A stretch of DNA of 64,000 bases. It comes from Methylobacterium brachiatum (GTDB lineage: Bacteria > Pseudomonadota > Alphaproteobacteria > Rhizobiales > Beijerinckiaceae). The first letter of the stretch is position 1, and every line of letters starts with the position of its first letter. A program made the position numbers and the translations under genes. The stretch covers positions 248,001 to 312,000 of the forward strand of contig NZ_JAJALK010000002.1 of NCBI RefSeq assembly GCF_020523825.1, given 5' to 3'. The notes under the pieces were generated by a model. That model ran no database searches. It was not told the origin of the DNA and worked only from the letters and a program-made list of their open reading frames with translations. Of this stretch, positions 1 through 8,355 are shown one piece after another.

Positions 1-745
1 AGGCGGTGAGCACGAGATCGCCGAGGCCCGACAGGCCCATCAGGGTCTCGGGCCGGCCCCCGAAGGCGCGGGCGAAGCGCATCAGCTCGGCGAAGGCGCG
101 GGCGATCAGCGCCGCCCGGGCGCTCTCGCCCAGCCCCCGGCCGGCCACGATCCCGCAGGCGATGGCCAGCACGTTCTTGCCGGCGCCGCCGATCTCGACG
201 CCGCGCACGTCATCGGTGTGGTAGAGCCGGAAGCTCGGGCCCGAGAGCAGCGTGCTCAAGGCGGCGGCGAGCCCGGGATCGGCCGCCGCCAGGGTCACGG
301 CGGTGGGCAGGCCGCGGGCGACGTCGGCCGCGAAGCTCGGGCCGGACAGGACCGCCACCGGCGTTCCCGGGGGCAGGACCTGCGCGGCCACCGCGCTCAG
401 GAAGCTGTCGGTGCCGCGCTCGATCCCCTTGGCGCAGAGGATCACCGGCCCGGCCGAGGCCAGGGGATCGCGCAAGGCCTCCAGCACGCCGCGCACGGTC
501 TGGGCCGGCACGACCAGCAGGGTCGCCCGGGCGCCGGCGAGCTGTTCGGGGAGCGCCGTCGCGGCGATCCGGGCATGAAGCGGCACCCCCGGCAGGTAGC
601 GCGGGTTCTCCCGCTCGGCCTCGAGCCGGGCGGCGGCCTCCGGGTCGCGCAGCCAGAGGGAGACCGGGTGCCCGGCGGCCGCGGCGGCGTTGGCCAGCGC
701 CGTCCCCCAGGCGCCGCCGCCGACGACGTTGATCGGTGCGCTCAT
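1..745 (-). CDS. gpsA: NAD(P)H-dependent glycerol-3-phosphate dehydrogenase, C-terminus cut by window edge
   Basis: Cytosolic enzyme that reduces dihydroxyacetone phosphate to sn-glycerol 3-phosphate for phospholipid synthesis. About 248 residues are visible. The N-terminus reads [19 protein letters not shown], the GpsA Rossmann loop (GxGxWGxAL). Further in are LCAKGIE, a SGPSFAADVA segment and EIGGAGKNVLAIACG, all diagnostic of GpsA and including the catalytic lysine region. The family is about 330 residues, so roughly 80 are missing beyond base 1. The ATG overlaps the stop of the upstream GNAT gene as ATGA, so translation is probably coupled. Identity is secure; only the truncation limits it. 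Confidence 0.96.
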   Translation of the reverse strand, partial: MSAPINVVGGGAWGTALANAAAAAGHPVSLWLRDPEAAARLEAERENPRYLPGVPLHARIAATALPEQLAGARATLLVVPAQTVRGVLEALRDPLASAGPVILCAKGIERGTDSFLSAVAAQVLPPGTPVAVLSGPSFAADVARGLPTAVTLAAADPGLAAALSTLLSGPSFRLYHTDDVRGVEIGGAGKNVLAIACGIVAGRGLGESARAALIARAFAELMRFARAFGGRPETLMGLSGLGDLVLTA

Positions 746-1569
746 GCCGAAACCCCCGCTTGGTCGAGCCGATAGAGCACGTGGCTGCGCAGCGGCCCCT
801 CGGGCACCCCCGGATGCGCGAACGTTTCCGCCCGCACCATGCCGAGGCGCTCCATCACCGCCTGCGAGCGGCGATTGCCGGACGCGGCATAGGCCACGAC
901 CGTCCGGATGCCGCAGCGCCCGGCGAGGTCGGCCAGCGTCAGCCGCGCGGCCCGGGTGGCCAGCCCGTGGCCCCAGGCATCCCGGGCGAGGCGCCAGCCC
1001 AGCTCGATCGTCGCGCCGATCCGCTCGCCCCCCGGGAACGGCATGGACCGCATGATCCGGAAGGCGCCGACGAAGCCGACGAACCGCCCGTCCCATTCCA
1101 GAGCCCAGGGGCCGAATCCGTCCGCGACGAAGCGCCGGTCATAGCTGCCCGCCTCGGCGGCGCTCTGCGGCTCCGTCCGCAGCCGCGCGAAGAATTCCAT
1201 CACCACCGGGTCGGCGTTGAGCGCCGCGAAGGGGGCCGTGTCCGCCGGGCGCCAGCGGCGCAGGAGCAGGTCGCCGTCGTCGAAATGGTCCGGCACCGGG
1301 GCGGTGGCGATCTTGCCGCGCCAAATCTTGCCGCGCCAAGCCAGGGAGCGGCGGTTGAGCAGGGCGAGGTCGGCGCGGCCGTCGGCCGGCATGTTGGCAT
1401 GGGCGGGCGCGGCCACGCTGTCGCGCCAGGGGCCGCCGCAGGCATTGTCGAGGAGGATGCGGGCGAAGCAATGGTCGAGATGGACCGGCCAGCCGGGCCG
1501 GGCGGCCTCGGGCAGGCGGCGCGCGACGAGATCCCGCCAATGCGCGCGCCGATCCGCGGCCGCGCTCAT
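742..1569 (-). CDS. GNAT-family N-acetyltransferase with an extra N-terminal domain
   Basis: 275-residue protein in two parts. Residues 1 to about 90 contain [21 protein letters not shown] and form a compact conserved-looking segment that I cannot name. Residues from about 95 to the end form a GNAT domain of the RimJ/Alat type: [14 protein letters not shown] at the start, [20 protein letters not shown] (acetyl-CoA loop) and [15 protein letters not shown] near the end. The substrate is unknown. An in-frame 15-base tandem duplication (1310-1339) doubles the pentapeptide WRGKI at the junction of the two parts. The gene sits between tsaD and gpsA with ATGA overlaps on both sides. The ATG at 1569 is chosen for that overlap. 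Confidence 0.87.
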   Translation of the reverse strand: MSAAADRRAHWRDLVARRLPEAARPGWPVHLDHCFARILLDNACGGPWRDSVAAPAHANMPADGRADLALLNRRSLAWRGKIWRGKIATAPVPDHFDDGDLLLRRWRPADTAPFAALNADPVVMEFFARLRTEPQSAAEAGSYDRRFVADGFGPWALEWDGRFVGFVGAFRIMRSMPFPGGERIGATIELGWRLARDAWGHGLATRAARLTLADLAGRCGIRTVVAYAASGNRRSQAVMERLGMVRAETFAHPGVPEGPLRSHVLYRLDQAGVSA

Positions 1570-2627
1570 CCGGCCGGGACCGCGTCCCGGGCCGGGTCGG
1601 CGGCGAGCGGCCAGCGGGGGCGGGCCGGGGCGGTCAGGTCGTCCACGAGCCCGAGGCGCAGCCGCTCCAGCCCGGCCCAGGCGATCATGGCGCCGTTGTC
1701 GCCGCAGAGCGGCAGGGGCGGGGCGACGAAGCCGAGGCCGGCCTCGCCGGCCAGCGCCGCGAGCGCCCGCCGGATCGCGCCGTTGGCCGAGACGCCGCCC
1801 GCCGCCACCAGGGCGGTGGGCCGGCCGGCGACCCCCGAGAAGGCGCGCAGGGCCACCCGGGCGCGGTCCACCACCACGTCGACCACGGCGGCCTGGAAGC
1901 TCGCGCACAGGTCGGCGACGTCGCGCTCGGCCAGCGGCGCGATCCGCTCGGCCTCGATCCGCAGGGCGGTCTTGAGGCCCGACAGGGAGAAATCGGCCTC
2001 GCGCCGGCCCAGCATCGGCCGGGGCAGGGCGAAGCGCTCGGGATCACCGGATTCGGCCATGCGCTCGACCTCGGGGCCGCCGGGATAGCCGAGGCCCAGC
2101 AGCTTGGCCGCCTTGTCGAAGGCCTCGCCGATGGCGTCGTCCACCGTCGAGCCGAGGCGCACGTAATCGCCGACCCCGCGCACGGCGACGAGCTGGGTGT
2201 GGCCGCCCGAAGCCAGCAGCAGGAGGTACGGAAAGGGCAGGTTGTCGGTGAGCCGCGCGGTCAGCGCGTGGGCCTCGAGGTGGTTCACGGCGAGCAGCGG
2301 CTTGCGGGTCACCAGCGCCAGGGTCTTGGCGGTGACGAGGCCGACCAGCACGCCGCCGATCAGCCCGGGCCCAGCCGCCACCGCGATCCCGTCGAGGCCG
2401 GAGAAGCCGATCCCGGCCCGGTCGAGGGCGCGGGCGATCAGCCGGTCGAGCACCTCGACATGGGCGCGGGCGGCGATCTCGGGCACGACGCCGCCATAGG
2501 CGGCATGCTCGGCGATCTGGCTCAGGACCTCGTTGGCGCGGATCTGCCCGGCGCCGTCCTCATCGACGGACACCACGGCGGCGGCGGTCTCGTCGCAGGT
2601 GGTCTCGATGCCGAGCACGGTCTTCAC
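1566..2627 (-). CDS. tsaD: tRNA N6-adenosine threonylcarbamoyltransferase TsaD
   Basis: Catalytic subunit of the TsaBDE complex. It transfers the threonylcarbamoyl group from threonylcarbamoyl-AMP to A37 of ANN-decoding tRNAs; essential in most bacteria. 353 residues, family length. It begins [19 protein letters not shown] and has the metal-binding HLEAH (about residues 116-120), the nucleotide-binding LASGGHT segment and the C-terminal [11 protein letters not shown]. First gene of the tsaD-GNAT-gpsA run; its stop overlaps the next ATG by four bases. Confidence 0.98.
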   Translation of the reverse strand: MKTVLGIETTCDETAAAVVSVDEDGAGQIRANEVLSQIAEHAAYGGVVPEIAARAHVEVLDRLIARALDRAGIGFSGLDGIAVAAGPGLIGGVLVGLVTAKTLALVTRKPLLAVNHLEAHALTARLTDNLPFPYLLLLASGGHTQLVAVRGVGDYVRLGSTVDDAIGEAFDKAAKLLGLGYPGGPEVERMAESGDPERFALPRPMLGRREADFSLSGLKTALRIEAERIAPLAERDVADLCASFQAAVVDVVVDRARVALRAFSGVAGRPTALVAAGGVSANGAIRRALAALAGEAGLGFVAPPLPLCGDNGAMIAWAGLERLRLGLVDDLTAPARPRWPLAADPARDAVPAG

Positions 2628-2694
2628 GGGCCACTCCCTCGATCAACGGACCTGCAGGCCCCCGCCCGGAAGCCTGCCGGGCGGGCGTAATCCG

Positions 2695-2728
2695 GGCGCC
2701 GGGCGGGCGCAATGACCGCCCGGGCGCC
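2695..2728 (-). terminator. Hairpin between mop and tsaD
   Basis: GGCGCC-GGGCGG (2695-2706) pairs with CCGCCC and GGCGCC (2716-2721, 2723-2728), leaving one bulged base and a 9-base loop. It lies just after the mop stop on the transcribed strand. There is no clear U-tract, so it may be an attenuator or RNA-stabilising hairpin rather than an intrinsic terminator. Confidence 0.45.
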
Positions 2729-2738
2729 GAACGGCCGC

Positions 2739-2948
2739 TCAGTCGACCGCGATCATCACGTCGGAGGCCTTCACCACCGCGTAGGCCGGGCCGCCGGCCA
2801 CGAGCTTGAGCGAATCGACCGCCTCGTTGGTGATCGAGGCGGTGATCACCTGGCCGGGGCTGATCTCGATCTTGACGTGGGCGGTGGTCGAGCCCTTGTC
2901 GACCGACACCACCGTGCCCTTGATGACGTTGCGCGCGCTGATCTTCAT
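2739..2948 (-). CDS. mop: Molybdenum-pterin-binding (Mop/TOBE) protein, molbindin
   Basis: 69-residue single TOBE/Mop domain: MKISARNVIKGTVVSVDKGS, then VKIEISPGQVITASIT, SLKLVAGGPAYAVVKASDV and MIAVD. Molbindins of this size assemble into hexamers that bind and buffer molybdate in the cytosol. The ATG at 2948 is chosen because residue 1 aligns with the normal Mop start and the length is canonical. It lies 111 bases upstream of tsaD on the same strand. No mod transporter is next to it. The window does encode a molybdenum hydroxylase subunit near its far end, but a link is speculative. Confidence 0.93.
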   Translation of the reverse strand: MKISARNVIKGTVVSVDKGSTTAHVKIEISPGQVITASITNEAVDSLKLVAGGPAYAVVKASDVMIAVD

Positions 2949-3097
2949 GCTGTGCCGCAAAGCTCCCTGGAAAGCCCCCTGGCCGCACCGGGCGGCGTCC
3001 GGGGCGTCTCCTACAACATGGCGCGGGTCGGCGCGACCACCCCGGGGCGGCGGCGCCGGGCCGAGGCCAGCCCGGGGCAAGCCCGCGCCGAGCGGCA

Positions 3098-3493
3098 TCA
3101 GCCCTGCAGGGCGGCGGCCTGTGTCTCGAAGCTCGCCAGGTCGAAATAGTCCCGCCATTCCGTGATCGCGCCGCCGACGACGCGCAGGCTGCCCATGGTC
3201 GGCAGCGCGATCCGGCCGCCCTGCGCGTCGGTGAACAGATCGAATCGCTCGGTCAGCACGGTATCGCCGTCCTGGGCCAGGCGCAGGAGCCGCCACTCGA
3301 CCCGGATGCGGCTGCCGATCCCGAAATCCTTATGGAAGCGCCGGGCGTTCTCCCGCCCCCGGATCTCCGGCAGCGGGATGTTGTGGTAGAGGACATCCTC
3401 GGCCAGGAGGTCGATCGCCTCGTCGAACCGGTCGGCGTTGATCCGGTCGAAGAAGCGCCGCACCAGGGCGGCTTCGGGCATGTCCGTGGGCAT
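3098..3493 (-). CDS. Limonene-1,2-epoxide hydrolase-like protein
   Basis: 131-residue SnoaL-like cone protein. The residues of the limonene-1,2-epoxide hydrolase active site appear at the right spacing: Tyr36 and Asn38 (YHN), Arg83 and Asp85 (ERFD), and Asp115 (WRDYFD). These match the Arg-Asp-Asp triad plus Tyr/Asn of the Rhodococcus enzyme, which adds water to epoxides. The conserved triad makes hydrolase activity likelier than a non-catalytic NTF2-fold role; the natural substrate is unknown. It is downstream of the haloperoxidase gene on the same strand, separated by 54 bases that hold a GGGGGC repeat. Confidence 0.8.
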   Translation of the reverse strand: MPTDMPEAALVRRFFDRINADRFDEAIDLLAEDVLYHNIPLPEIRGRENARRFHKDFGIGSRIRVEWRLLRLAQDGDTVLTERFDLFTDAQGGRIALPTMGSLRVVGGAITEWRDYFDLASFETQAAALQG

Positions 3494-3522
3494 CGGCGGT
3501 CTCGTGTCCTGGGTCCGGGATC

Positions 3523-3544
3523 GGGGGCGGGGGCGGGGGCGGGC
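3523..3544 (+). repeat. (GGGGGC)3-GGGC hexanucleotide repeat
   Basis: Three perfect GGGGGC units followed by GGGC in the short gap between the haloperoxidase and epoxide hydrolase genes. Four G-runs on the plus strand could fold as a G-quadruplex. The repeat number could vary by slippage. Confidence 0.85.
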
Positions 3545-3547
3545 GGC

Positions 3548-4384
3548 CTAGTCCCGGATGAAGGCGAGGATGTCGGGGTTCAGCGTCTCGGCCGCGACGG
3601 TCAGCATGCCGTGGCTGAAGCCCGGATAGGTCTTCAGGGTCCCGTTCGGCAGCAGCTTGATCGCCGCGCGGGCGGCGGCGTCGATCGGCACGATCTGGTC
3701 GTCCTCGCCGTGCAGGACCAGCGTCGGCACGGTGATCGCCCGGAGGTCCGTGGTCTGGTCGGTCTCCGAGAAGGCCTTGATGCCGTCGTAATGCGCCTTG
3801 GCGCTGCCCATCATGGCCTGGCGCCACCAGTTCAGGATCACGCCCTGGTGGATCGTCGCGCCGGCGCGGTTGAAGCCGTAGAACGGGCCGGTCGGCACAT
3901 CGAGGAAGAACTGCGCCCGGTTGGCCGCGAGCCCCTGGCGGAACCCGTCGAACACCGCGACCGGCAGGCCGCCCGGATTGTCGGCGGTCTGGAGCATGAG
4001 CGGCGTCACGGCGCTGACCAGCACGAGCTTGGCGACCCGGCCCTCCGGCTGGCCGTACCGGGCGACGTAGCGCGCCGCTTCGCCGCCGCCGGTGGAATGG
4101 CCGATATGGATGGCCGCGCGCAGGTCGAGATGCCGGACGACGGCGGCCGCGTCGGCGGCGTAATCGTCCATCGTGTGGCCCTCGGAGACCTGGGCCGACC
4201 GGCCGTGACCCCGCCGGTCATGCGCGACCACGCGGAAGCCCTGCGCCGCGAAGAACAGCATCTGCGCGTCCCAATCGTCGGCGGAGAGCGGCCAGCCGTG
4301 GTGGAAGACGATCGGCTGCGCGTCCCGCGGGCCCCAGTCCTTGAAGAAGATCTCGACGCCATCGGGGGTGGATACGAAGGGCAT
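3548..4384 (-). CDS. Cofactor-free haloperoxidase / alpha-beta hydrolase (non-heme chloroperoxidase type)
   Basis: 278-residue alpha/beta hydrolase of the bacterial non-heme chloroperoxidase group. HHGWPLSADDWD (28-39) forms the oxyanion region, and AHDRRGHGRS (54-63) is the family signature. The nucleophile is Ser97 in GHSTGGGE, with the acid around Asp228/229 (HGEDDQIVP) and His258 (GFSHGM). These enzymes are esterases that can also make peracids and so halogenate in vitro; the physiological substrate is unknown. No signal peptide, so cytosolic. Probably co-transcribed with the epoxide hydrolase downstream. Confidence 0.88.
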   Translation of the reverse strand: MPFVSTPDGVEIFFKDWGPRDAQPIVFHHGWPLSADDWDAQMLFFAAQGFRVVAHDRRGHGRSAQVSEGHTMDDYAADAAAVVRHLDLRAAIHIGHSTGGGEAARYVARYGQPEGRVAKLVLVSAVTPLMLQTADNPGGLPVAVFDGFRQGLAANRAQFFLDVPTGPFYGFNRAGATIHQGVILNWWRQAMMGSAKAHYDGIKAFSETDQTTDLRAITVPTLVLHGEDDQIVPIDAAARAAIKLLPNGTLKTYPGFSHGMLTVAAETLNPDILAFIRD

Positions 4385-4511
4385 GCGGGTACTCCTTGCC
4401 GCTTTCCGGATCGACGCGGGCTGATGACCAGTAGAGCGCCGATCGTTTCAGGACGATGATGCTGCGGGCACCGAGGGCGGGGGATCCACAATCGATGCCG
4501 GGATGCCGGGA

Positions 4512-5270
4512 TCAGGCGGATTGGCCGCCATCGACGTTCAGCGTGGCGCCGGTCACGTAACCGGCATCGGGACCGGCCAGGAACGCCACCGCGGCCGCGA
4601 TGTCCTCCGGCTGGCCGTAGCGGCCGAGCGCGGCGAGCCCCTTCAGCGTCTCGGCGAAGGGCCCGTCCTCCGGGTTCATCTCGGTGTTGATCGCCCCCGG
4701 CTGCACGAGGTTGACCGTGATGTTGCGGGGACCGAGATCCCGCGCCCAGCCCCGCGTATAGGCCGCCACGGCGGCCTTGGTGGCGATGTAATCGGCCGCC
4801 CCCGCGAACGGGACGTGGTCGGCGCCCGTGGTGCCGATCGAGACGATCCGGCCGCCCGCCGTCATCAGGGGCGCGGCGGCCCGGACCGCGGTGGCGACGC
4901 CCGTCACGTTGATGGCGAGCTGCCGGTCGAAGGCGGCGCGGTCGGCGTTCGGGTCGTCGACCAGGCCGGTGACGAAGACGCCGGCCGAGTTGACCAGGAT
5001 GTCGAGCCGCCCGAACGCGGCGTGAACCTGCCGGACCAAGCCGGCGACCGCGGCGATGTCGGCCTGGTCGGCCTGGATGGCGAGCGCCCGGCGCCCGAGC
5101 GCCGCGAGTTCCCCGGCGATCCCGTCGGCCCGCCCCCGCGAGGCGGCGTAGCTGAAGGCCACGTCGGCGCCGTCCCGGGCCAGGCGGCGCACGATGGCGG
5201 CGCCGATGCCGCGCGATCCGCCGGTGACCAGGGCCACCTTGCCCGCGAGGGGTCGAGAATCCTGGCCCAC
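4512..5270 (-). CDS. Short-chain dehydrogenase/reductase (FabG-like)
   Basis: About 252 residues from a GTG start (VGQDSRPLAGKVALVTGG). Motifs are TGGSRGIG (16-23, NADP-type), NSAG (94-97) and Tyr161-x3-Lys165. The position 13 residues before the tyrosine, normally serine, is threonine (Thr148), which can still serve. The C-terminus YVTGATLNVDGGQSA is typical of FabG-like oxidoreductases. An upstream in-frame ATG at 5315 would extend the protein into the shared regulatory region, so GTG 5270 is preferred. It is divergent from a LysR gene, its likely regulator. Substrate unknown. Confidence 0.88.
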   Translation of the reverse strand: MGQDSRPLAGKVALVTGGSRGIGAAIVRRLARDGADVAFSYAASRGRADGIAGELAALGRRALAIQADQADIAAVAGLVRQVHAAFGRLDILVNSAGVFVTGLVDDPNADRAAFDRQLAINVTGVATAVRAAAPLMTAGGRIVSIGTTGADHVPFAGAADYIATKAAVAAYTRGWARDLGPRNITVNLVQPGAINTEMNPEDGPFAETLKGLAALGRYGQPEDIAAAVAFLAGPDAGYVTGATLNVDGGQSA

Positions 5271-5346
5271 GGCGTCACTCCTGCTGCTCCGGTGACGCGG
5301 GTATGGCCGATGCATTCCCCCGTGGTGTAGCCGGAATACACTTGGT

Positions 5347-5373
5347 ACACCTTCAACCAACGATTGAAGGTGT
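5347..5373. promoter_or_regulatory. Perfect inverted repeat, probable LysR operator
   Basis: ACACCTTCAA (5347-5356), 7-base spacer, TTGAAGGTGT (5364-5373): a perfect 10-base dyad between the divergent SDR and LysR genes. It ends four bases before the LysR GTG. Position and symmetry fit a binding site for the adjacent LysR protein controlling both directions. Confidence 0.75.
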
Positions 5374-5377
5374 CATC

Positions 5378-6310
5378 GTGGAAACCCTCGCCAACCTGGA
5401 ATCCTTCATCCGCAGCGCCGAGCACGGCAGCTTCTCGGAGGCCGCCCGGCGCCTGTCGCTGACGCCGGCCGCGGTCAGCCGGAACGTCGCCATGCTGGAG
5501 CGGAATCTGGGCGTGCGGCTGTTCCACCGCTCGACGCGAAAGCTCAGCCTGACGGAAGCGGGCGAGACCTTCCGCCTCGCGATCGCCGACAACCTGGAGG
5601 GCCTCCAGGCGGCGATCGCCGGGCTCGCCACCCTGGGCGGCGAGCCGGCCGGGACCCTGAAGGTCAGCATGGCGCCGACCTTCGGCACGATGCATCTCCT
5701 GCCGCTGCTGCCCGGCTTCCTCGCCCGCCATCCGCGGATCCGCCCGGAATGGCACTTCGAGAACCGGCGGGTCGATCTCGTCACCGAGGGCTACGACGCC
5801 GCGATCGGGGCCGGGTTCGACCTGTCCCCTGGCCTCATCGCCCATACCCTGGCCCCGGCCCACGTCATCGCGGTCGCCGCGCCCGCCTACATGGCCGGTC
5901 GGGCGCTCCCCGCCGACCCGACCGGGCTTCAGGCGCTGCAGGGCATCGTCATGCGCTCGCTCCGGACCGGCCGCCTCCAGCGCTGGACCATGCGCAACGC
6001 CGCGGGCGCGGAGAGGCCGGCGCCGCTGCCGGCCTCGATCATCGTCAACGACCCGGACGCCATGCAGCAGGCCGCCCTGCTCGGGCTCGGCGTCGCCATG
6101 GTGGCGGTGCCCGACGTCGTGGAGACGCTCAAGAGCGGCCGCCTGCTCCGGCTCGCGCCGGACTGGTACGCCGATGCGGGGGTGATCTCGCTCTACTACG
6201 CCAGCCGGACGCTGCTGCCGGCCAAGACCCGGGCCTTCGTGGACTGGGTCACCGAGGCCTTCCGGGAGCAGCGCCTGGCCGAGCGCTTCTCGGGGCTTTC
6301 GGCGTCTTGA
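5378..6310 (+). CDS. LysR-family transcriptional regulator
   Basis: About 310 residues from GTG 5378. The N-terminus (METLANLESFIRSAEHGSFS when GTG is read as Met) is the exact register of a LysR winged helix-turn-helix: AARRLSLTPAAVSRNVAMLE is the recognition part and LFHRSTRKLSLTEAGE the wing. Residues 90-300 form the two-lobe effector domain, of the DsdC/CrgA-like type that often regulates neighbouring oxidoreductases. Divergent from the SDR at 4512-5270, with a perfect dyad in between. The upstream in-frame ATG at 5303 would place the dyad inside the coding region and is less likely. Inducer unknown. Confidence 0.9.
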   Translation: METLANLESFIRSAEHGSFSEAARRLSLTPAAVSRNVAMLERNLGVRLFHRSTRKLSLTEAGETFRLAIADNLEGLQAAIAGLATLGGEPAGTLKVSMAPTFGTMHLLPLLPGFLARHPRIRPEWHFENRRVDLVTEGYDAAIGAGFDLSPGLIAHTLAPAHVIAVAAPAYMAGRALPADPTGLQALQGIVMRSLRTGRLQRWTMRNAAGAERPAPLPASIIVNDPDAMQQAALLGLGVAMVAVPDVVETLKSGRLLRLAPDWYADAGVISLYYASRTLLPAKTRAFVDWVTEAFREQRLAERFSGLSAS

Positions 6311-6325
6311 GCCGGCCCTGAAAGG

Positions 6326-7633
6326 TCAGGCCGCCCGGGCCTTGGCGACGAGGTCGTCCAGGATGCCGAGGATCGCGGCCGGCGTGTCGATCGCCGCCAT
6401 GTCCGCCCCGATCGCCCGCGCCCGCGCGCCGTAGGACGGCTCGGACAGGATCCGCTCGACCGCCGCGCGCAGATCCCCGGCCCCGGGCCGCTGCGCGGGG
6501 ATCTCGAGCCCCACGCCCGACCAGGCCACCCGCGCGCCGACCTCGGCCTTGTCCTCGGTGCGCCCCGCCGCCACGATCGGCACCCCGGCCCGCAGGGCGA
6601 GCTGGACCGTCCCGTAGCCGCCGTTGGTGACCAGCACGTCGACCTTCGGCAGCAGCGCCGCGAAATCGAGGAACTCGGCGAGCCGGGCGTTCTTCGGGAT
6701 CGGTCCGCGCACGTTCTCGATCGGCCGGCGGCCGGTGGTGACCAGCACCAGCAGGTCGTCGCGCCCGGCCAAAGCCGCGAGGGTCGGCTCGACGAGCTCA
6801 CTGAGATCGACGTTGGCGACGGTGCCCTGGGTCACGAGCACGACCTTCTTCGATCCGTCGAGCTCGCCCCACCAATCCGGCCGCGCGGCATCCCGCTGCG
6901 GCGGGGGCGGGGGCAGGGCGCCCACGAACCGGACATGGCCGGCCAGCGACCCGAAATCGTACTCGAAGGCCGGGACGGTGGTCTGCAGGAACGCGTCGGC
7001 CATGAGATGGCGCGAGTGCAGCACCGAGCAGGGCAGCGGCGGCAGCCCCATCGCGGCGAGCTTGGCATCCGCGTAGGCGCGGACCGGCGCACCGAACACG
7101 GCCTCGGCGCCGGCCGCCATGGCCGCGTAGGTCTTCCGCGTGGCCGCGTCGCGCGCCGGCGGCAGCCCGATCATGCTCGGGGCGCCGTCCGGCCTGTCCG
7201 CCACCATGATCGTGATGCTGCAGGCGACGATCGGTGGCCGGGGCCTCGCGCGATCCAGGAACAGGGGCGTCGTGCCGAAGAACAGATCGTCGACCACGAC
7301 GAGGTCGGGGCGGTCCGTCGCGATGATCCGGCGCAGCGTCTCGGCCTGCGCCGGCATCGGATCGAGGAAGAGGCGCTCGAAATTGTAGCGCAGCTGCTCC
7401 GGCCCCGGGGGCAGGCTGGCGCGCTCGGGCAGCACGTCCTCGATCCGGGTGAGGTCGAGATCCGCGCCGGGATCGAACGGCAGGAAGCGGGCGCCCGAGG
7501 CCTCGACGGCGGGCCGGAGATACGTGGCCGTGGCGACCACCGCCTCGTCGCCGCGCGCCAGGACCATGCGCGCGATGGCGAGCAGCGGGTTCAGGTGGCC
7601 GGCGACCGGTGTGGCGGCGAACAGGATCTTCAT
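6326..7633 (-). CDS. GT1-family glycosyltransferase (MGT / UGT-like)
   Basis: 435 residues with GT-B layout. The N-terminal acceptor domain begins MKILFAATPVAGHLNPLLA, the classic start of macrolide/UDP-glycosyltransferases. The C-terminal donor domain has VLVTQGTVANVDLSELV and VTNGGYGTVQLALRAGVPIV, then a GRTEDKAEVGARVAWSGVG segment. The family transfers a sugar from a nucleotide sugar to small hydrophobic acceptors (macrolides, flavonoids, sterols). No polyketide or terpenoid gene is nearby, so xenobiotic glycosylation or an unlinked acceptor is possible. Convergent with the LysR gene, 15 bases apart. Confidence 0.88.
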   Translation of the reverse strand: MKILFAATPVAGHLNPLLAIARMVLARGDEAVVATATYLRPAVEASGARFLPFDPGADLDLTRIEDVLPERASLPPGPEQLRYNFERLFLDPMPAQAETLRRIIATDRPDLVVVDDLFFGTTPLFLDRARPRPPIVACSITIMVADRPDGAPSMIGLPPARDAATRKTYAAMAAGAEAVFGAPVRAYADAKLAAMGLPPLPCSVLHSRHLMADAFLQTTVPAFEYDFGSLAGHVRFVGALPPPPPQRDAARPDWWGELDGSKKVVLVTQGTVANVDLSELVEPTLAALAGRDDLLVLVTTGRRPIENVRGPIPKNARLAEFLDFAALLPKVDVLVTNGGYGTVQLALRAGVPIVAAGRTEDKAEVGARVAWSGVGLEIPAQRPGAGDLRAAVERILSEPSYGARARAIGADMAAIDTPAAILGILDDLVAKARAA

Positions 7634-7797
7634 GCGGTACCCGCTGCTGTGACGGAGCGGGCGATGACGAGGCCACGCGTAGCGCCGGCCTGCGCGCGGC
7701 GCCGGGCGACCGGTCCCGCTCCTGTCCGGGGTCTGCGCCGCGCAGGCTACGGCAGCGTTTCGCCCGCGTAGGATCCGGTTACAGGCGTAACGCCGGG

Positions 7798-8145
7798 CTA
7801 ATCCGGGTCCCCCTCGGGATCGGCCTCGGCCTCCGCCTCCGGGATGGGGGCGGCGCCCCAGGCGATCAGGGCCGCGTTGAGGTCGTCGAGGACGAAGTGC
7901 CGGGCGCTGTCGCGGTCGTAGCCCTCGCCCAGGAGCTCGTCGTAATCGGTGAAGACGTGGCGGGCATAGGTCACCAGGGCCAGGCGGGCGGCCGTCTCGG
8001 GGGCGGCGCCGCGCAGGCCCGGGCTCGCCAGCGCCCGGTCGAGGGTGGCGTCGGCCTCGAAGGCGGGCAGGCGCGGGGCGATGCGGGCGAGCGCCTCGGC
8101 CACGGCCTCGCGGCGGTTCCGGGGCGGGGGCAGGGGGGCGCTCAC
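7798..8145 (-). CDS. Conserved hypothetical protein, DUF2293-like
   Basis: 115 residues, no signal peptide. The core TYARHVFTDYDELLGEGYDR followed by DSARHFVLDDLNAALIAWG resembles DUF2293, a domain of unknown function with the pattern H-T-D-Y-D-x-L-L and A-R-x-x-V. The tail is acidic (EAEAEADPEGDPD). Mostly helical by composition. Function unknown. Confidence 0.65.
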   Translation of the reverse strand: MSAPLPPPRNRREAVAEALARIAPRLPAFEADATLDRALASPGLRGAAPETAARLALVTYARHVFTDYDELLGEGYDRDSARHFVLDDLNAALIAWGAAPIPEAEAEADPEGDPD

Positions 8146-8355
8146 CGGGCGGCCTCCGGCCCGGGCACCATGATTTCGCCGCCGCGGGCGGCTACAGCGC
8201 GCGCCGTCCCAGCGGATGTCGCTTCGGCACGCGCCAGCGCATCACGACAAAGGCTTAGCGCCGCATCCAATTGCAACGCGCTCTGATGCGGCACTAATGT
8301 CATCGGCAGTTGAGGCGGGGCAGGCAGACAACCCGCCGTCGGGGAGATCAGGTCC

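Noticed and set aside
736..2088. Long plus-strand open frame opposite the tsaD-GNAT genes
   Set aside because: Antisense shadow of well-identified genes in GC-rich DNA; Arg/Pro/Gly-rich with no domain.
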